From Leptospira perolatii (GTDB lineage: Bacteria > Spirochaetota > Leptospiria > Leptospirales > Leptospiraceae): a stretch of DNA of 64,000 bases. Each line of letters starts with the position of its first letter. Within the stretch, counting starts at the first letter, position 1. The translations under genes were made by a program, and so were the position numbers. Where the stretch lies: assembly GCF_002811875.1 (NCBI RefSeq), contig NZ_NPDZ01000001.1:310001-374000 (forward strand), read 5' to 3'. The notes beneath the pieces were generated by a model. The model saw nothing but the letters and a program-made list of their open reading frames with translations. It ran no database searches and was not told the origin of the DNA. Below, one piece after another: positions 26,686-36,595 of the stretch.

Positions 26686-29025
26686 ATGCAAAAAGGAATT
26701 TTAATCACTCAGTGCCTTCAAAATGATTTTGTAGAACCGATTCAAAAGTATGATCCGGTTCCGAATCTTTTACATATCGGATACGGAGAAGCTCTTAGGC
26801 TGATGGGAGAAAATCCTCAGGAAGGTAGCCTACTGTCCTTCATGGATTGGGCTTATCGAGAGAAAGCGGAAAAATTAGAAATTATTCATATTCGAGATTG
26901 GCATGACTCGAAAGATCCGGAGCAAGCGGAGCACTTGGCTCAATTTGGTGCTCATTGTATTAAAAATTCCAAAGGTGCTGAATTCGTTTTTCAAAATCTT
27001 GGAGCTCATTCCGAAAGAAATTTCAGCGTTGTGGATGCCTCCGGTCTGAACGATTTTCATCGGACAGACTTAGAGCAAATTTTATCAGGATCCGCGGACC
27101 AAGTTGTAAATGTAGGAATTATTGGAGTCTGGACTGAAGCAAAGGTTACATACCTAGCGTACGAATTGAGGACAAGATATCCTAAATTTCGGATCGGTGT
27201 TTGCACAGCTCTGACTGCAAGTTCTTCTAGGCATATGCACTATGTTGCTCTAGACCAACTGAGAAGTTTACTCGGAGTAGAAGTTTATCCTTCTGTGTCC
27301 TCCTTTTGCGAGTATTTGACCGGAAATGTTCCGAATGAGTTTCATAGGTTTTCCGTGAGACAGGATTCGTTACATATCGAGTTCGATTCAGATGTGCAGA
27401 TGCAGGATTCGGATAGAAAAATCTTATATTATTTATTTAGAAATTGCAGAAGCGTTTCCTTCCATTGCCTGGACGGAGGCTTTTCGGGAAATTTAGTTCT
27501 AAAAGCAAAAAGTGTAGATTCGCTCGGTCATACCCAGGTCCCTACCGTGATTAAGATCGGAGAACGGGATCCGATTGCCAAGGAAAGGACTTCCTTCGAA
27601 AGAATAGAGGAAGTACTCGGGAATAATGCTCCAAGAATCGTGGACTTTGCAGAAATCGGAAATAGGGGCGGAATCAAATATAGATACGCCGCGATGCTCG
27701 ACGAAAAGACTATCGTCTTCCAAGATTTGTACGAAAAAACGGATAACGATTCAGAGGTCTTTCCAATTTTAGAAACTGTGTTTGAAAAACAGCTGGGTCG
27801 GTTATACGACGCGGCCGAACTCGAAAAATTAGATCTGCTTACATATTATGATTTTCAGAGCAAGTATTCTCCCGGTGTTCGCAAGAGAGTGGAAAGTTTG
27901 CTCTCTAAATCGGTAAATGGGGAATTGCTCACGCTTCCTGCCGGCAAAAGTGTTTTTAATATATGCAATTTTTATGAAAAAGATTTGGTGGAATTGCGCG
28001 AATACGGATCTTCAAATCATTATGTTTCGTACGTGCACGGAGACCTAAACGGAAGAAATATTATTCTGGATGCGCAAAAGAATGTTTGGCTAATCGATTT
28101 CTTTCATACTCATCGTGGTCACGTACTGCGAGATTTGATCAAATTAGAAAGCGATATACTTTATATTTTTACGAAAATTACGGAAGAAGAATACAACGAA
28201 GCTTTTGCTTTAACCGACCTATTGTATTCCACAGTCGATTTAGCGAGCCCGCCGAATCGGGAAGCAGAGGAATTGTTTTCGTCCCCAAAAATTAGAAAAG
28301 CATTTCGCACAATCCGAAAGCTTCGTTCTTTTTATGCAAAATTAATTCGTCTAGATAGGGATCCTTATCAATTGCATGTTGCTACGCTAAGATATTCGGT
28401 TCACACATTATCCTTTGACGAATCCTCCACCTTCCAAAAAATTTGGGCTCTTTATACTTCTTCAATACTTTGCGAAAAAGTAAAATTATCTATACAGTTA
28501 TCGAAACGACTTCGAATCGATTTTCTACATTTTGCAGATAGAACCGGCAAACTCGGAATGACTTTATTGCCCGGGCGAAAAGACAGAAATCGGAACTTGC
28601 AAGAAGATATTGCTACTATCAAGGAAGAGAAAGTTCACACTCTTATTTCTTTGTTAACAGAAAACGAATATGAAAATTACGGAGTACAAGGGCTCCATCA
28701 AACTTACGTAAAAGAAGGATTTACAGTTCACCATTTACCGATTTTGGACCAGAGAGTTCCGGATTCCGAAGGGTTAGAAAGACTGTTGGATAAGATCGAT
28801 TCCGATTTGTATTCTGGCAAAAATGTTCTCGTACATTGCGTAGGAGGTTTGGGCCGCTCGGGTACGATTGCAGCTGCGTACATGATCCGAAGACTGGGTT
28901 ATCCGTCAGAGGAAGCAATTCGGATCGTGCGGCAGGCTAGATCGGAAAGGGCGATTGAATCGAAAGAGCAGGAAAATTTTCTTAGAAGCCTGACTCCGGA
29001 AAAGAGAAGAGAATTTAATTTCTAA
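26686..29025 (+). CDS. Three-domain fusion: pseudo-isochorismatase, phosphotransferase-like, dual-specificity phosphatase
   Basis: A 779-residue protein. Residues 1 to about 215 have an isochorismatase/nicotinamidase fold (CLQNDF, HCIKNSKGAEF, GVWTEAKVTYLAYELR), but the catalytic Asp before QNDF and the Cys expected in the last motif are not there. Residues about 230 to 600 look like an aminoglycoside-phosphotransferase or TCAD9-type kinase fold: TVIKIGERDPIAKERTSF for a Lys and Glu pair, YVHGDLNGRNIILD as the catalytic loop, and LIDFFHTHRGHVLRDLIKLE as the metal loop. Residues about 635 to 779 are a dual-specificity phosphatase with general-acid LPILD and HCVGGLGRSG (nucleophile near Cys717). 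The role is unknown; it may sense a ligand and set a phosphorylation state. Confidence 0.8.
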   Translation: MQKGILITQCLQNDFVEPIQKYDPVPNLLHIGYGEALRLMGENPQEGSLLSFMDWAYREKAEKLEIIHIRDWHDSKDPEQAEHLAQFGAHCIKNSKGAEFVFQNLGAHSERNFSVVDASGLNDFHRTDLEQILSGSADQVVNVGIIGVWTEAKVTYLAYELRTRYPKFRIGVCTALTASSSRHMHYVALDQLRSLLGVEVYPSVSSFCEYLTGNVPNEFHRFSVRQDSLHIEFDSDVQMQDSDRKILYYLFRNCRSVSFHCLDGGFSGNLVLKAKSVDSLGHTQVPTVIKIGERDPIAKERTSFERIEEVLGNNAPRIVDFAEIGNRGGIKYRYAAMLDEKTIVFQDLYEKTDNDSEVFPILETVFEKQLGRLYDAAELEKLDLLTYYDFQSKYSPGVRKRVESLLSKSVNGELLTLPAGKSVFNICNFYEKDLVELREYGSSNHYVSYVHGDLNGRNIILDAQKNVWLIDFFHTHRGHVLRDLIKLESDILYIFTKITEEEYNEAFALTDLLYSTVDLASPPNREAEELFSSPKIRKAFRTIRKLRSFYAKLIRLDRDPYQLHVATLRYSVHTLSFDESSTFQKIWALYTSSILCEKVKLSIQLSKRLRIDFLHFADRTGKLGMTLLPGRKDRNRNLQEDIATIKEEKVHTLISLLTENEYENYGVQGLHQTYVKEGFTVHHLPILDQRVPDSEGLERLLDKIDSDLYSGKNVLVHCVGGLGRSGTIAAAYMIRRLGYPSEEAIRIVRQARSERAIESKEQENFLRSLTPEKRREFNF

Positions 29026-29129
29026 TTTGGAAAACCACTCTATAGATTAAATACCCGATTTTAGTATAGTATGCAATTCTTATAGACTAAGAACTGCTAC
29101 TCGACCGTTGTAACTTCCTAAGTTGATAA

Positions 29130-29564
29130 CTACTCGTCCTCCGAGCGGATTGCATAGATCAAACTTCCAACTAAGGTCAGTGCGGATTGATAAAAAACCC
29201 AGGCCCAGAGAATTTTATTCGGTAAAGATTTAGTAAACTGTAATGCTCCAAAGACCGGAGCAATAAAGCCAGCAATAGAGAAGGATATCCCTGTCACGAT
29301 TCCTCCAATGATTCCGAATTGAAAAGAGGAGCGGGCAAGAGTTACTACAATTCCCAAAAAGAAAACCTGAACTAAATCAGAAAGAATCGGTGCGATCCAT
29401 TGGATTTCGGAAACTGGAGTAAAAAAGGTTCTTAGAGAAGAATCGTAATAAAAGGCGGAGAAGAGCAAACTGCGAAGTGGGACAGAGATTACTTCCCAAA
29501 AACCGAATGCAATAAAGAATCTAAGTAAAAAGCGGTTCCAATCTCTAGTGCTATGTAATCCCAT
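29130..29564 (-). CDS. Small integral membrane protein (144 aa)
   Basis: Four hydrophobic segments, no recognised family. ATG 29564 is preferred over the in-frame TTG 29576, because GGAG lies at the right spacing upstream of the ATG and would be inside the longer version. It is alone, followed on its right by the terminator of the thiolase operon. The 104 bases to its left hold nothing recognisable. Confidence 0.6.
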   Translation of the reverse strand: MGLHSTRDWNRFLLRFFIAFGFWEVISVPLRSLLFSAFYYDSSLRTFFTPVSEIQWIAPILSDLVQVFFLGIVVTLARSSFQFGIIGGIVTGISFSIAGFIAPVFGALQFTKSLPNKILWAWVFYQSALTLVGSLIYAIRSEDE

Positions 29565-29592
29565 TTTTATCTCCAAATTTTAAGATGGGCTA

Positions 29593-29622
29593 GAAAATAA
29601 AAAAGCCCGGTAGAAGCCGGGC
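29593..29622 (-). terminator. Rho-independent terminator of the thiolase operon
   Basis: GCCCGG at 29605-29610 pairs with CCGGGC at 29617-29622, with a 6-base loop. On the minus strand the stem is followed by TTTTTTATTTT. It sits 30 bases past the thiolase stop. Confidence 0.88.
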
Positions 29623-29651
29623 CTTTCCATTCTTTTTTTATATTTTCTAAT

Positions 29652-30917
29652 TTATTTACCGACGATGAACACGTAGTTAGTCGTTGCCGATCCTCCGATG
29701 TTCAACATCAAACCGTTTTTAGCACCTTTGACTTGGTAATCTCCGGCATCTTCGGTCACTTGTTTGTAGAGGTCCAGCATCATGCGCACGCCAGATGCTC
29801 CTACAGGATGTCCCACGCCGATTAATCCTCCGGAAGGGTTAATCGGTTTCTTTCCATTGAAATCGATTACTCCATCCTCGATAGCTTCGTGCTCTTTTCC
29901 TGGTTGAGAAATACCAAACGCAGAAATAGCCGCATACTCAGAGGAAGTAAAACAGTCGTGGGTTTCGAACACGTCGATATCTTTCGTGTTCATTTCCGCA
30001 CGGTCATATGCGTCTTTTACTGCCTGGCGGGTCCAAGGTAGAACCCACTTGTCGCCTTTTGATTCAGCAACTTTGGCGTCGAAGGTAATTGGTGCAACTC
30101 TGTGTCCCCATCCTTTGATCTTAGGATAAGCAGAAAGTTTTTTCCCTTGTTTCTTCGCGAACTCTTCCGCGTAGTTTTTGTTCGCCAAAACCACGAGTGC
30201 AGCTCCGTCAGTCACCTGAGAACAGTCGGTAATGCAAAGTCTACCTCCGACGGACATGTTATACGCCCCGCCTCTCGCATTTGCGTGTTCATTGTTCATA
30301 AACCAAGATCTGGTTTGAGACTTAGGATTTCTTTTTGCGTTCGCGTAATTGATTCTGGAAATTTCCGCGAGGGCTCCCATGAATCTTTTTTCTTCCAACT
30401 TATAACGTTCTAGGAGAACATCCGCAAGTTTTCCAAATAATTTTGGAAATGGAAATTGAATCCCGCGAGCTTCTTTTTCGTAATACGCGGCGGTTCCCAA
30501 GAAATCGCCACCAACCGAAGAAGAAACCGTTTTCATAATTTCTAATCCAACAACAATTGCTACATCGTAATCTTTGACTCTCAGTTTGGTCTGAGCCGCA
30601 TCCAAGGCAACGGATCCGGAAGCACAAGCAGCTTCATATCTTGCACCAGGAACACCGTAAAAACAAGGATCCACTTCAGTAAGAAATGCTCCTAGGTGTC
30701 CTTGGGTTGCATATTGTTCTGCATCAAAGTTTCCTACGAATACTCCGATACGATTCTGTTTGTTCAGCTTTTTGATTTCGTCAGGAGTTAGACCTACTTT
30801 TTCCAATCCATCTTGGATCGCTTCGCGAAACATAGACATGAAGGTTTTGCCTTCCTTGGTCCAGTTTCTTTGAAAATCGGTTTGTTCTCCACCTAGTATA
30901 TAAACAGTATCCTTCAT
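29652..30917 (-). CDS. Thiolase family acetyl-CoA acetyltransferase
   Basis: A 421-residue thiolase-fold enzyme, probably 3-ketoacyl-CoA thiolase. [17 protein letters not shown] carries the nucleophile Cys, and the C-terminal [17 protein letters not shown] carries the catalytic His. The sequence style is the SCP-x/thiolase-like group rather than classical FadA. A strong AGAGGAGG precedes the ATG. It is 19 bases downstream of the 3-hydroxyacyl-CoA dehydrogenase gene, so the pair forms the last two steps of beta-oxidation. Confidence 0.9.
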   Translation of the reverse strand: MKDTVYILGGEQTDFQRNWTKEGKTFMSMFREAIQDGLEKVGLTPDEIKKLNKQNRIGVFVGNFDAEQYATQGHLGAFLTEVDPCFYGVPGARYEAACASGSVALDAAQTKLRVKDYDVAIVVGLEIMKTVSSSVGGDFLGTAAYYEKEARGIQFPFPKLFGKLADVLLERYKLEEKRFMGALAEISRINYANAKRNPKSQTRSWFMNNEHANARGGAYNMSVGGRLCITDCSQVTDGAALVVLANKNYAEEFAKKQGKKLSAYPKIKGWGHRVAPITFDAKVAESKGDKWVLPWTRQAVKDAYDRAEMNTKDIDVFETHDCFTSSEYAAISAFGISQPGKEHEAIEDGVIDFNGKKPINPSGGLIGVGHPVGASGVRMMLDLYKQVTEDAGDYQVKGAKNGLMLNIGGSATTNYVFIVGK

Positions 30918-30936
30918 ACTATAATTCCTCCTCTTA

Positions 30937-32247
30937 TTATCCTTTAAAAAGAGAACGTGCGTCCAACTTATCCTTCAATTCGTAGAAAGGCTTTCCGTTC
31001 TTTGCCTTTGTCAAAACTTCCGGAACAGGCAATTTTGCCTTTTGGATGAGCTGGATTGCCTCTTTTGGACCTCCCAAGAAATCCACAAAAGCAGACGCTG
31101 GTGCCCAGTTAAATCCTGTGCCCATTGCAAGATCCGCCATTTCTTTGGTCTCGACCACCTCTCCTACTATAGACAGAGAATAGCTTACGTACCGCGCGAT
31201 AAAGTAACGAGCTAGGTCAGCTTCCAGTCCTTTTGCTTCTTTTACGATATTCATTGCACCGATATAATCAGATTCGCTGATTCTACGGTTTGCATCTTTA
31301 ATAAACGGAATATCGAATTTTGGAACCGGAACATAGATATCGCTTTTGATATCGTAATATAGCTTTTCCTTTTTCCCGTCAGGAGATTTGGTCATTTTGT
31401 AGAGACCTTGGCCGGATTTTCTCCCTAAATCACCTTTATCGATCAATTTTTGGAAATATCCAGGGAGTTTGAAGGTAGAATGGGCCGCGTCCTTGGTCAT
31501 TTCGTAGAGATTATCCACGATTGCCTTATGAACGTCTAGACCCACAAAATCTGCGGTGTCCAAAGGAGCCATCGCACGACCAGTATAACCGCTCATAATA
31601 GCATCCAAAAGAGCGATTCCGCCTTTATCAGAGTATTCCTCAGCTTTTTGAGCGACTTCATTGATGAGCTGGAATCCGATTCTGTTTCCGGCAAATGCAG
31701 GCGTGTCGTTCGTATAAACTACTGCTCGACCGAGTACTTTCTCCAGGTATTCGCCTAACTGTTTTGTAACTTTCTTATCATTTCCCTTATGGGTTACGAG
31801 TTCACAAAGAATCATTTTGTACGGCGGGTTAAAGAAGTGAGTGCCGTAATAATGCTTCTTTCCGTCTTCATCGAAGGCATCCGCCAAACGGGCAATAGAC
31901 AATCCGGAAGATACGGTCGAAACGATGGTTCCGGGTTTGCGAGCCTTAGCGATTCTCTTGTTGATTGGCTCTTTTACTTCATAGCTTTCTGCAACAAGTT
32001 CGAATACCCAGTCAGATTCGGAGACTGCCTTTTCAAGGTCTTGGTCGTACGAACCTGGAATCAATCTTGGCTGGATCGTATCTGTCTTAATCGATGCAAC
32101 AGCTTTCTCTATCCCTTCTTTCGCTTTGTTTATGTCCCGGGCTAGCATATGGACTTTTGCCTTTCCGAATGCAGCCACAATTGCCGCTGATCCGGCGCCC
32201 ATTGTTCCGTTTGCACCGAGAACGGTAACGGTCTTGATTTCTCTCAT
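30937..32247 (-). CDS. 3-hydroxyacyl-CoA dehydrogenase
   Basis: About 436 residues from ATG 32247 (a TTG 12 bases upstream is also in frame). The NAD-binding motif [16 protein letters not shown] is at the N terminus; [17 protein letters not shown] and [12 protein letters not shown] are family motifs. It lacks the enoyl-CoA hydratase half of FadB, so another gene must supply that step. It is first in the operon with the thiolase. Confidence 0.9.
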   Translation of the reverse strand: MREIKTVTVLGANGTMGAGSAAIVAAFGKAKVHMLARDINKAKEGIEKAVASIKTDTIQPRLIPGSYDQDLEKAVSESDWVFELVAESYEVKEPINKRIAKARKPGTIVSTVSSGLSIARLADAFDEDGKKHYYGTHFFNPPYKMILCELVTHKGNDKKVTKQLGEYLEKVLGRAVVYTNDTPAFAGNRIGFQLINEVAQKAEEYSDKGGIALLDAIMSGYTGRAMAPLDTADFVGLDVHKAIVDNLYEMTKDAAHSTFKLPGYFQKLIDKGDLGRKSGQGLYKMTKSPDGKKEKLYYDIKSDIYVPVPKFDIPFIKDANRRISESDYIGAMNIVKEAKGLEADLARYFIARYVSYSLSIVGEVVETKEMADLAMGTGFNWAPASAFVDFLGGPKEAIQLIQKAKLPVPEVLTKAKNGKPFYELKDKLDARSLFKG

Positions 32248-32618
32248 GAAAAACACCAACGACTAGTAATTTTACGTTTAGTACCTTGTATAAAATATGC
32301 TTTCGAGAGGGAAAGGCTTTTTTATTCATAAAATGCGAGCTCATGCCCCTTTGCACAAGATTTTGCAGAACGGGCGTTACGTTTTTTAACATTGTTTTCT
32401 AAGTCCAAAAGGATAGAAGTCCAGTCTAAACGGCCTCCGACATAGAGGTTCGACAATCTCCCCGGAGTACGGGTTAGATTCTTTCGTACAAAGGTTGAAG
32501 GCTTGGAACAGTTCTTAAAGAGTTCTCTTGAATCTCCGAAAGTTAAAGGAAAGGTTTTGTAACATTCTTCTGATCTGAAGGTCGAAATGAATTTTGATTT
32601 ATTTTCAAATCAGATTGG
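32248..32618. other. Intergenic region left of the H1-like gene
   Basis: About 370 bases between the leftward beta-oxidation operon and the rightward genes. It must hold the divergent promoters. I see no confident promoter, RNA gene or coding frame in it; GGTTCGACAATC near 32446 lacks tRNA context. Confidence 0.5.
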
Positions 32619-32882
32619 ATGTACTATTCGAAGATTGTTGCATTAAGATCCGAAACCCGGGACAATTCCTTTCTAAGTGATTCTTATTGGAAAGGTTACG
32701 AAGTGTACTCTAACCCTTTTCATGCTCTTCATATTAAAGAAATACGAAGAAGAATTGAATGCTTTCCATTTCGAAAACTAAAAAAGGTTTTACTCTTTTT
32801 GGACAAGGCAATAGGAGTGGAAATTTCCGAAGGAATTACGGTAAGATTTTCCACACGATACAAGGAGTATCTCTCATGGTAG
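32619..32882 (+). CDS. Possible small protein (87 aa) overlapping the H1-like gene
   Basis: An ATG frame with a plausible mixed composition (many Tyr, Lys and Arg) whose TAG overlaps the next ATG by seven bases. The Shine-Dalgarno sequence of the next gene lies inside it. No ribosome site is visible before its own ATG and no family is recognised, so it may be a chance frame over a leader. Confidence 0.3.
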   Translation: MYYSKIVALRSETRDNSFLSDSYWKGYEVYSNPFHALHIKEIRRRIECFPFRKLKKVLLFLDKAIGVEISEGITVRFSTRYKEYLSW

Positions 32883-33145
32883 CTAAGAAGAAAGCAAAGA
32901 AGAAAGCGACCCCGAAAAAGAAAGCAGCTAAATCCAAAGTTGCAAAGAAGAAGGTCGCTAAGAAGAAAGTAGTCAAGAAGGCGGTGAAAAAGGTAGCTAA
33001 GAAGAAAGTTGCCGCTAAAAAACCAGCCTCTAAACCGGTAGTAGCAAGTATGACTCCTCCTACATCCAGCATGGAGCAAACTAGTACAAATCAAGGATCT
33101 TCAATGTCGGGAGACCATTCCCAAGAAGACCACGGCAATCTCTAA
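32876..33145 (+). CDS. Histone H1-like lysine-rich protein (89 aa)
   Basis: The start is ATG 32876, set by AAGGAG eight bases upstream; a longer in-frame version from 32759 lacks a site. The first 55 residues are Lys/Ala/Val repeats (KKKAKKKATPKKKAAK and similar), like the C-terminal tails of bacterial H1-like proteins such as Hc1. The tail is Ser/Thr-rich and ends with acidic and His residues. A DNA-compacting role is inferred from composition only. Confidence 0.8.
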   Translation: MVAKKKAKKKATPKKKAAKSKVAKKKVAKKKVVKKAVKKVAKKKVAAKKPASKPVVASMTPPTSSMEQTSTNQGSSMSGDHSQEDHGNL

Positions 33146-33147
33146 TT

Positions 33148-34341
33148 TTGCCGTTCCAAATATGGAGGAATCTCCCGTTCCCTGCCTTTCGTAGGGACGG
33201 GAGACTCACATTTTTCTATCTCCTATTTTTCCTTTTTTCCAATTTTAAGATCTTAGAAGCCCAGAGTCCGAGATTTGCCAAAATACTCTGCCTAAGATCG
33301 CCCCAGGGTTGCGACTGTATCAACGACAATGGAACTTCCCGGAAAGTGTTCCATGGGGAAGCAGCAACGATTCAGAACTTGGCATCCGAGGATGCGGAGG
33401 TCAAAGAGCACCATCGAATTGCGATTGGGAATAGCCACTGCAAGTATCCGGTCTTAAACTTAAAACTTCTCTCTTATCAGCCTGATTTCAGGCCTATGAA
33501 TACGAACCTGGATCATTCTCCAAAGTCCTTGTCTAGCATGCTGTCTAGGGAGGATCTAGAAAGAGTCAAAGAATATCGCAAATTTCAGCTATATAGGTAT
33601 TACCCGACCTACTATCATCTGGCTTTGGAAGTGGCGTATCCAGGAAAGGATACGAGTGTAATTTCCCCCATGGGAAAGGAGATAGGAAGAGCCTCTGCTC
33701 ATTTTCTGGAGCAAGTCAAGTGGGAAGGGAGCGGAGTTGCAGCTGACGGAAAGAAATACCATTTTGCAGGAAACGGAAGGTATGAGCTCTATAATTTGGA
33801 GTGGGGTTGGGGAGCCGGCTATAAATACCAAGTATATCCTTATAGAACGATCGCGATCAGTTTTGGCGATTTATGCAAAAAGCTCGGAAGACTTGCCCCA
33901 GAAAATTGCAATAAATCAAAAGTAATCGGAACTCTATTTTATTTTCCCGGATTAGCGAAAAAGAAAATCCGAATGGAAGATGGAAAGTTGCACGATGGGT
34001 ATTTCTGCGCGAATGATACGGGTTCTCCGGAATACATTCGTGGAGATAGAATGGATATTTTTGTGGGAGTTCACGGAGGTGGAAGTCCCTACCAGCCTAA
34101 GGAGCTTTCTCGGAACCTATTTTTTGACGCTGGGGTTCCGCCGCTGGTACCTAGCGATTGGAGGTACTACACTTCAGAAAAGGAAAGAACCTGGTGCTCC
34201 GAAGAAAACATCCCCAAAGATCCATTTCATCCAGCTTCAGAGGAATGTAGCTTGGATTATCATGCAAACGCTCCCCAGAAAGGCTGGGAAGCATTTGTGT
34301 TCCTACGAAAGGATGGTAGCCTAGTCCGCTGTAACCCGTAA
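33148..34341 (+). CDS. Secreted 3D-domain (MltA-fold) cell-wall protein
   Basis: A 397-residue protein. A hydrophobic stretch (LTFFYLLFFLFSNF) then AQS looks like a signal peptide. Near the C-terminal half, GTLFYFPGL and YFCANDTGSPEYIRGDRMD resemble the 3D domain with its three Asp residues (ANDTG, GDRMD), found in lytic transglycosylase MltA and SpoIIQ-like cell-wall proteins. It carries about ten cysteines, suggesting disulfides. The start is uncertain: TTG 33148 has no ribosome site, and GGAGG lies just after it without a following start codon. Confidence 0.6.
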   Translation: MPFQIWRNLPFPAFRRDGRLTFFYLLFFLFSNFKILEAQSPRFAKILCLRSPQGCDCINDNGTSRKVFHGEAATIQNLASEDAEVKEHHRIAIGNSHCKYPVLNLKLLSYQPDFRPMNTNLDHSPKSLSSMLSREDLERVKEYRKFQLYRYYPTYYHLALEVAYPGKDTSVISPMGKEIGRASAHFLEQVKWEGSGVAADGKKYHFAGNGRYELYNLEWGWGAGYKYQVYPYRTIAISFGDLCKKLGRLAPENCNKSKVIGTLFYFPGLAKKKIRMEDGKLHDGYFCANDTGSPEYIRGDRMDIFVGVHGGGSPYQPKELSRNLFFDAGVPPLVPSDWRYYTSEKERTWCSEENIPKDPFHPASEECSLDYHANAPQKGWEAFVFLRKDGSLVRCNP

Positions 34342-34345
34342 GAAG

Positions 34346-36367
34346 TTACTGGATCACCATCATATCAATTTTGTCTTTTTTATATTTTACGAAAGCATTT
34401 CCGTTTTCGTAATACCCGTGAAACGGACCTTGCTTCCTGAATTTAGAACCTAAGAGTTTTTCGGCTGCCGGCTTGGAGGCACCAACGGTGACTCCCGCTC
34501 CAACTCCTGGACTATGGTTCCCGTAAATATTTACCTGAACGACTTGTCCCATGTTCATGATAAAAGAAGTTTCCTTTTCATCGTAAATGAAGTATTCCAC
34601 TCCACTGGATTTGTCGGTTTGAATCCGATTCGGTTTTCCCCAGTTTTTAAGCAAGTCCTCTAGTCTATCACCGGGTCCAACTCCTCCTACTTTGAGAACA
34701 GTTGCAGTATTCGTAGGTTCTGCTGCAGGAAGATCGAGGCTGTTCAACTTGGAAAGGACCTTCGCCCAACCCGAAGTGGAATCATAGCTGTTAAAATAGT
34801 AGCTTACCAGGTTTTTTGCCTTCGGGTCATTGGCATAAGTTTCCACCAGAGCCAGATTCAAAATAGGAGTGAAATTCTCATAAATATAATCTGGATCCAA
34901 TTGTTGCTTTTGAGCAGTAGACATTCCTATAGATTTCAAGTAAGCAGCTACTTGTGGATTGTTTCCGCTTTGAGAGGCAAGATTTCTGACTTTGTTATCT
35001 ACTGATGTTGCAAGTCGGTTGAACAGATCTCTCGCGTCCGCCTGATGGTTGGTCCAATACAGGACGACTCCGAGATTATTTGCTAGCGGAATCGTACCTT
35101 CCGCTTGGAAGGCCTGGTTCGCAAGACTTACTGCTACATCTAAATCCTTTTCTTCGGGAGAGTAACCGAGTAACACCGCGTAGTTGGACAAGAAATAAGG
35201 GTCGTCAGTTTTTGTAATAACTTCCCTATATTTTTCGAGTGCCTTGTTGTAGGCTGCTTCGTTTCCTGGGACGGTTCTAAATACTGCACGCTTTTTCTTG
35301 TCTTGTGGAAAAAGCATCCCATCTCGAAAAGAAGGCATGTCTAGCACAGGTTTCAGTTTCAACTCTTCGTTGGAAGCAGTGGACATCCAAATTTTGTGAA
35401 GACAAACAGCTAAGGCTTTGCTCAAGAAAGTGTTGTTTGGATAACGGTTTAGCCCGTCTTCAATATTCGATTTTGCCTGTTCCAAGTTTTTACCGAATTG
35501 GATGTCGTCGAAGGACTTTTCCATCTTCGCAAGGAAAGAATATAACTCTTTCTTGTCGGTGTTTAATCTCGATAAACGCTCGTTAGGAGAGGGGTGACTC
35601 GAAAAGTAGACTGACCCGATCAGTTCAGGTCTAGTTTTGTCTGCTTTAGCTTCTGCGATTGCATCCTTGTAAGATTGCTCGATCGTATTCAAGGCTTGAA
35701 GAGTGACGAGCATGTAATCCCCGCCGTATCCCGCTTTATCTAAAAGAAAAAGTCCAGTCTGGTCTGCGTCTAATTCCTGTTCTTGAGAGAACTTAGTATT
35801 TTCCAGAAACGCTTTCCCTGCAGGCTCATCTTTTAATGCAAAGAATTTCTTCACGCTTTGAAAGACATGCTTGTTATAAAAGTGCGCGAGCTCGTGAGAT
35901 AAAACGCCTGCAATATATCTCTCCCGATAGTAATCCATTTTACCTTTCGAGTCCGCTTCTCTTTCTGTAATGATTTGATCCAGAGAGTCCAAGGCACCGG
36001 AGTGAATGCAGAATTGTCCTCCCACCATCGCGAAAGCGTTGAAAGAAGGGTCCTTTACGATTTTATAAACTGCTGGAAAAGGAGGGTTGCCAGAAGATTC
36101 AGCAAGTCGATTGAACGCCTTGTCGATCGACTTTTTCCAAGTATTGTGGTCTTGCAGAACTGTTTTAGACTTAATCAGATTTTTGAACTGTACGTTACTT
36201 TGTCGTACAAGCTGCGCATACAATTCGGAGTCAAAATTGACTGTCTTGTTATCGCCAAAACTTGGAGAGGCAATTAAAAGCAGAGATGTAGTTGCGAGCG
36301 AGAAAAAAGCATTCTTAAATGATTTCATTATTTCTTGGGACAAATGGAAAATGGGGGAAATTTTCAT
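34346..36367 (-). CDS. Periplasmic M48 metalloprotease with tetratricopeptide-like tail
   Basis: A 673-residue protein. ATG 36367 is chosen over TTG 36406 because GGAGG and AGGAAAGG lie between them at proper spacing. A signal peptide follows (FFSLATTSLLLIASPSFG). The zinc site is VLSHELAHFYNKHV, with the distal Glu in QEQELDADQTGLFLLDKAGY. A region with repeated helices (residues about 270 to 480) looks like TPRs, as in BepA (YfgC), and a small beta domain ends it. It is probably an envelope quality-control protease. Confidence 0.88.
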   Translation of the reverse strand: MKISPIFHLSQEIMKSFKNAFFSLATTSLLLIASPSFGDNKTVNFDSELYAQLVRQSNVQFKNLIKSKTVLQDHNTWKKSIDKAFNRLAESSGNPPFPAVYKIVKDPSFNAFAMVGGQFCIHSGALDSLDQIITEREADSKGKMDYYRERYIAGVLSHELAHFYNKHVFQSVKKFFALKDEPAGKAFLENTKFSQEQELDADQTGLFLLDKAGYGGDYMLVTLQALNTIEQSYKDAIAEAKADKTRPELIGSVYFSSHPSPNERLSRLNTDKKELYSFLAKMEKSFDDIQFGKNLEQAKSNIEDGLNRYPNNTFLSKALAVCLHKIWMSTASNEELKLKPVLDMPSFRDGMLFPQDKKKRAVFRTVPGNEAAYNKALEKYREVITKTDDPYFLSNYAVLLGYSPEEKDLDVAVSLANQAFQAEGTIPLANNLGVVLYWTNHQADARDLFNRLATSVDNKVRNLASQSGNNPQVAAYLKSIGMSTAQKQQLDPDYIYENFTPILNLALVETYANDPKAKNLVSYYFNSYDSTSGWAKVLSKLNSLDLPAAEPTNTATVLKVGGVGPGDRLEDLLKNWGKPNRIQTDKSSGVEYFIYDEKETSFIMNMGQVVQVNIYGNHSPGVGAGVTVGASKPAAEKLLGSKFRKQGPFHGYYENGNAFVKYKKDKIDMMVIQ

Positions 36368-36595
36368 GACCTTTCCTACCTCCGGGGTGAAAAAGTTAGC
36401 GATCAAGGGCGGACTGTCAACTCGGAAAGACAGTACCGGCCCAAAGATAGGTTCCGCAAAAGAATATATTCTCTGGCAAAAATGATTCGGACAAGTTTCG
36501 ACCTGAAAAACAGGGCCGATTGAATCGCAAATAAATCGTTTATGAATAAAGTTTTGGCAAATGATTCGGAACTTAAGGTTTTATTCCGAAATAGG

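Noticed and set aside
32440..32475. GGTTCGA-like T-arm suggestive of a tRNA
   Set aside because: No acceptor or anticodon stem can be built around it.
36087..36485. 132-codon frame at the M48 gene start
   Set aside because: Antisense to the signal peptide and start of a well supported metalloprotease.
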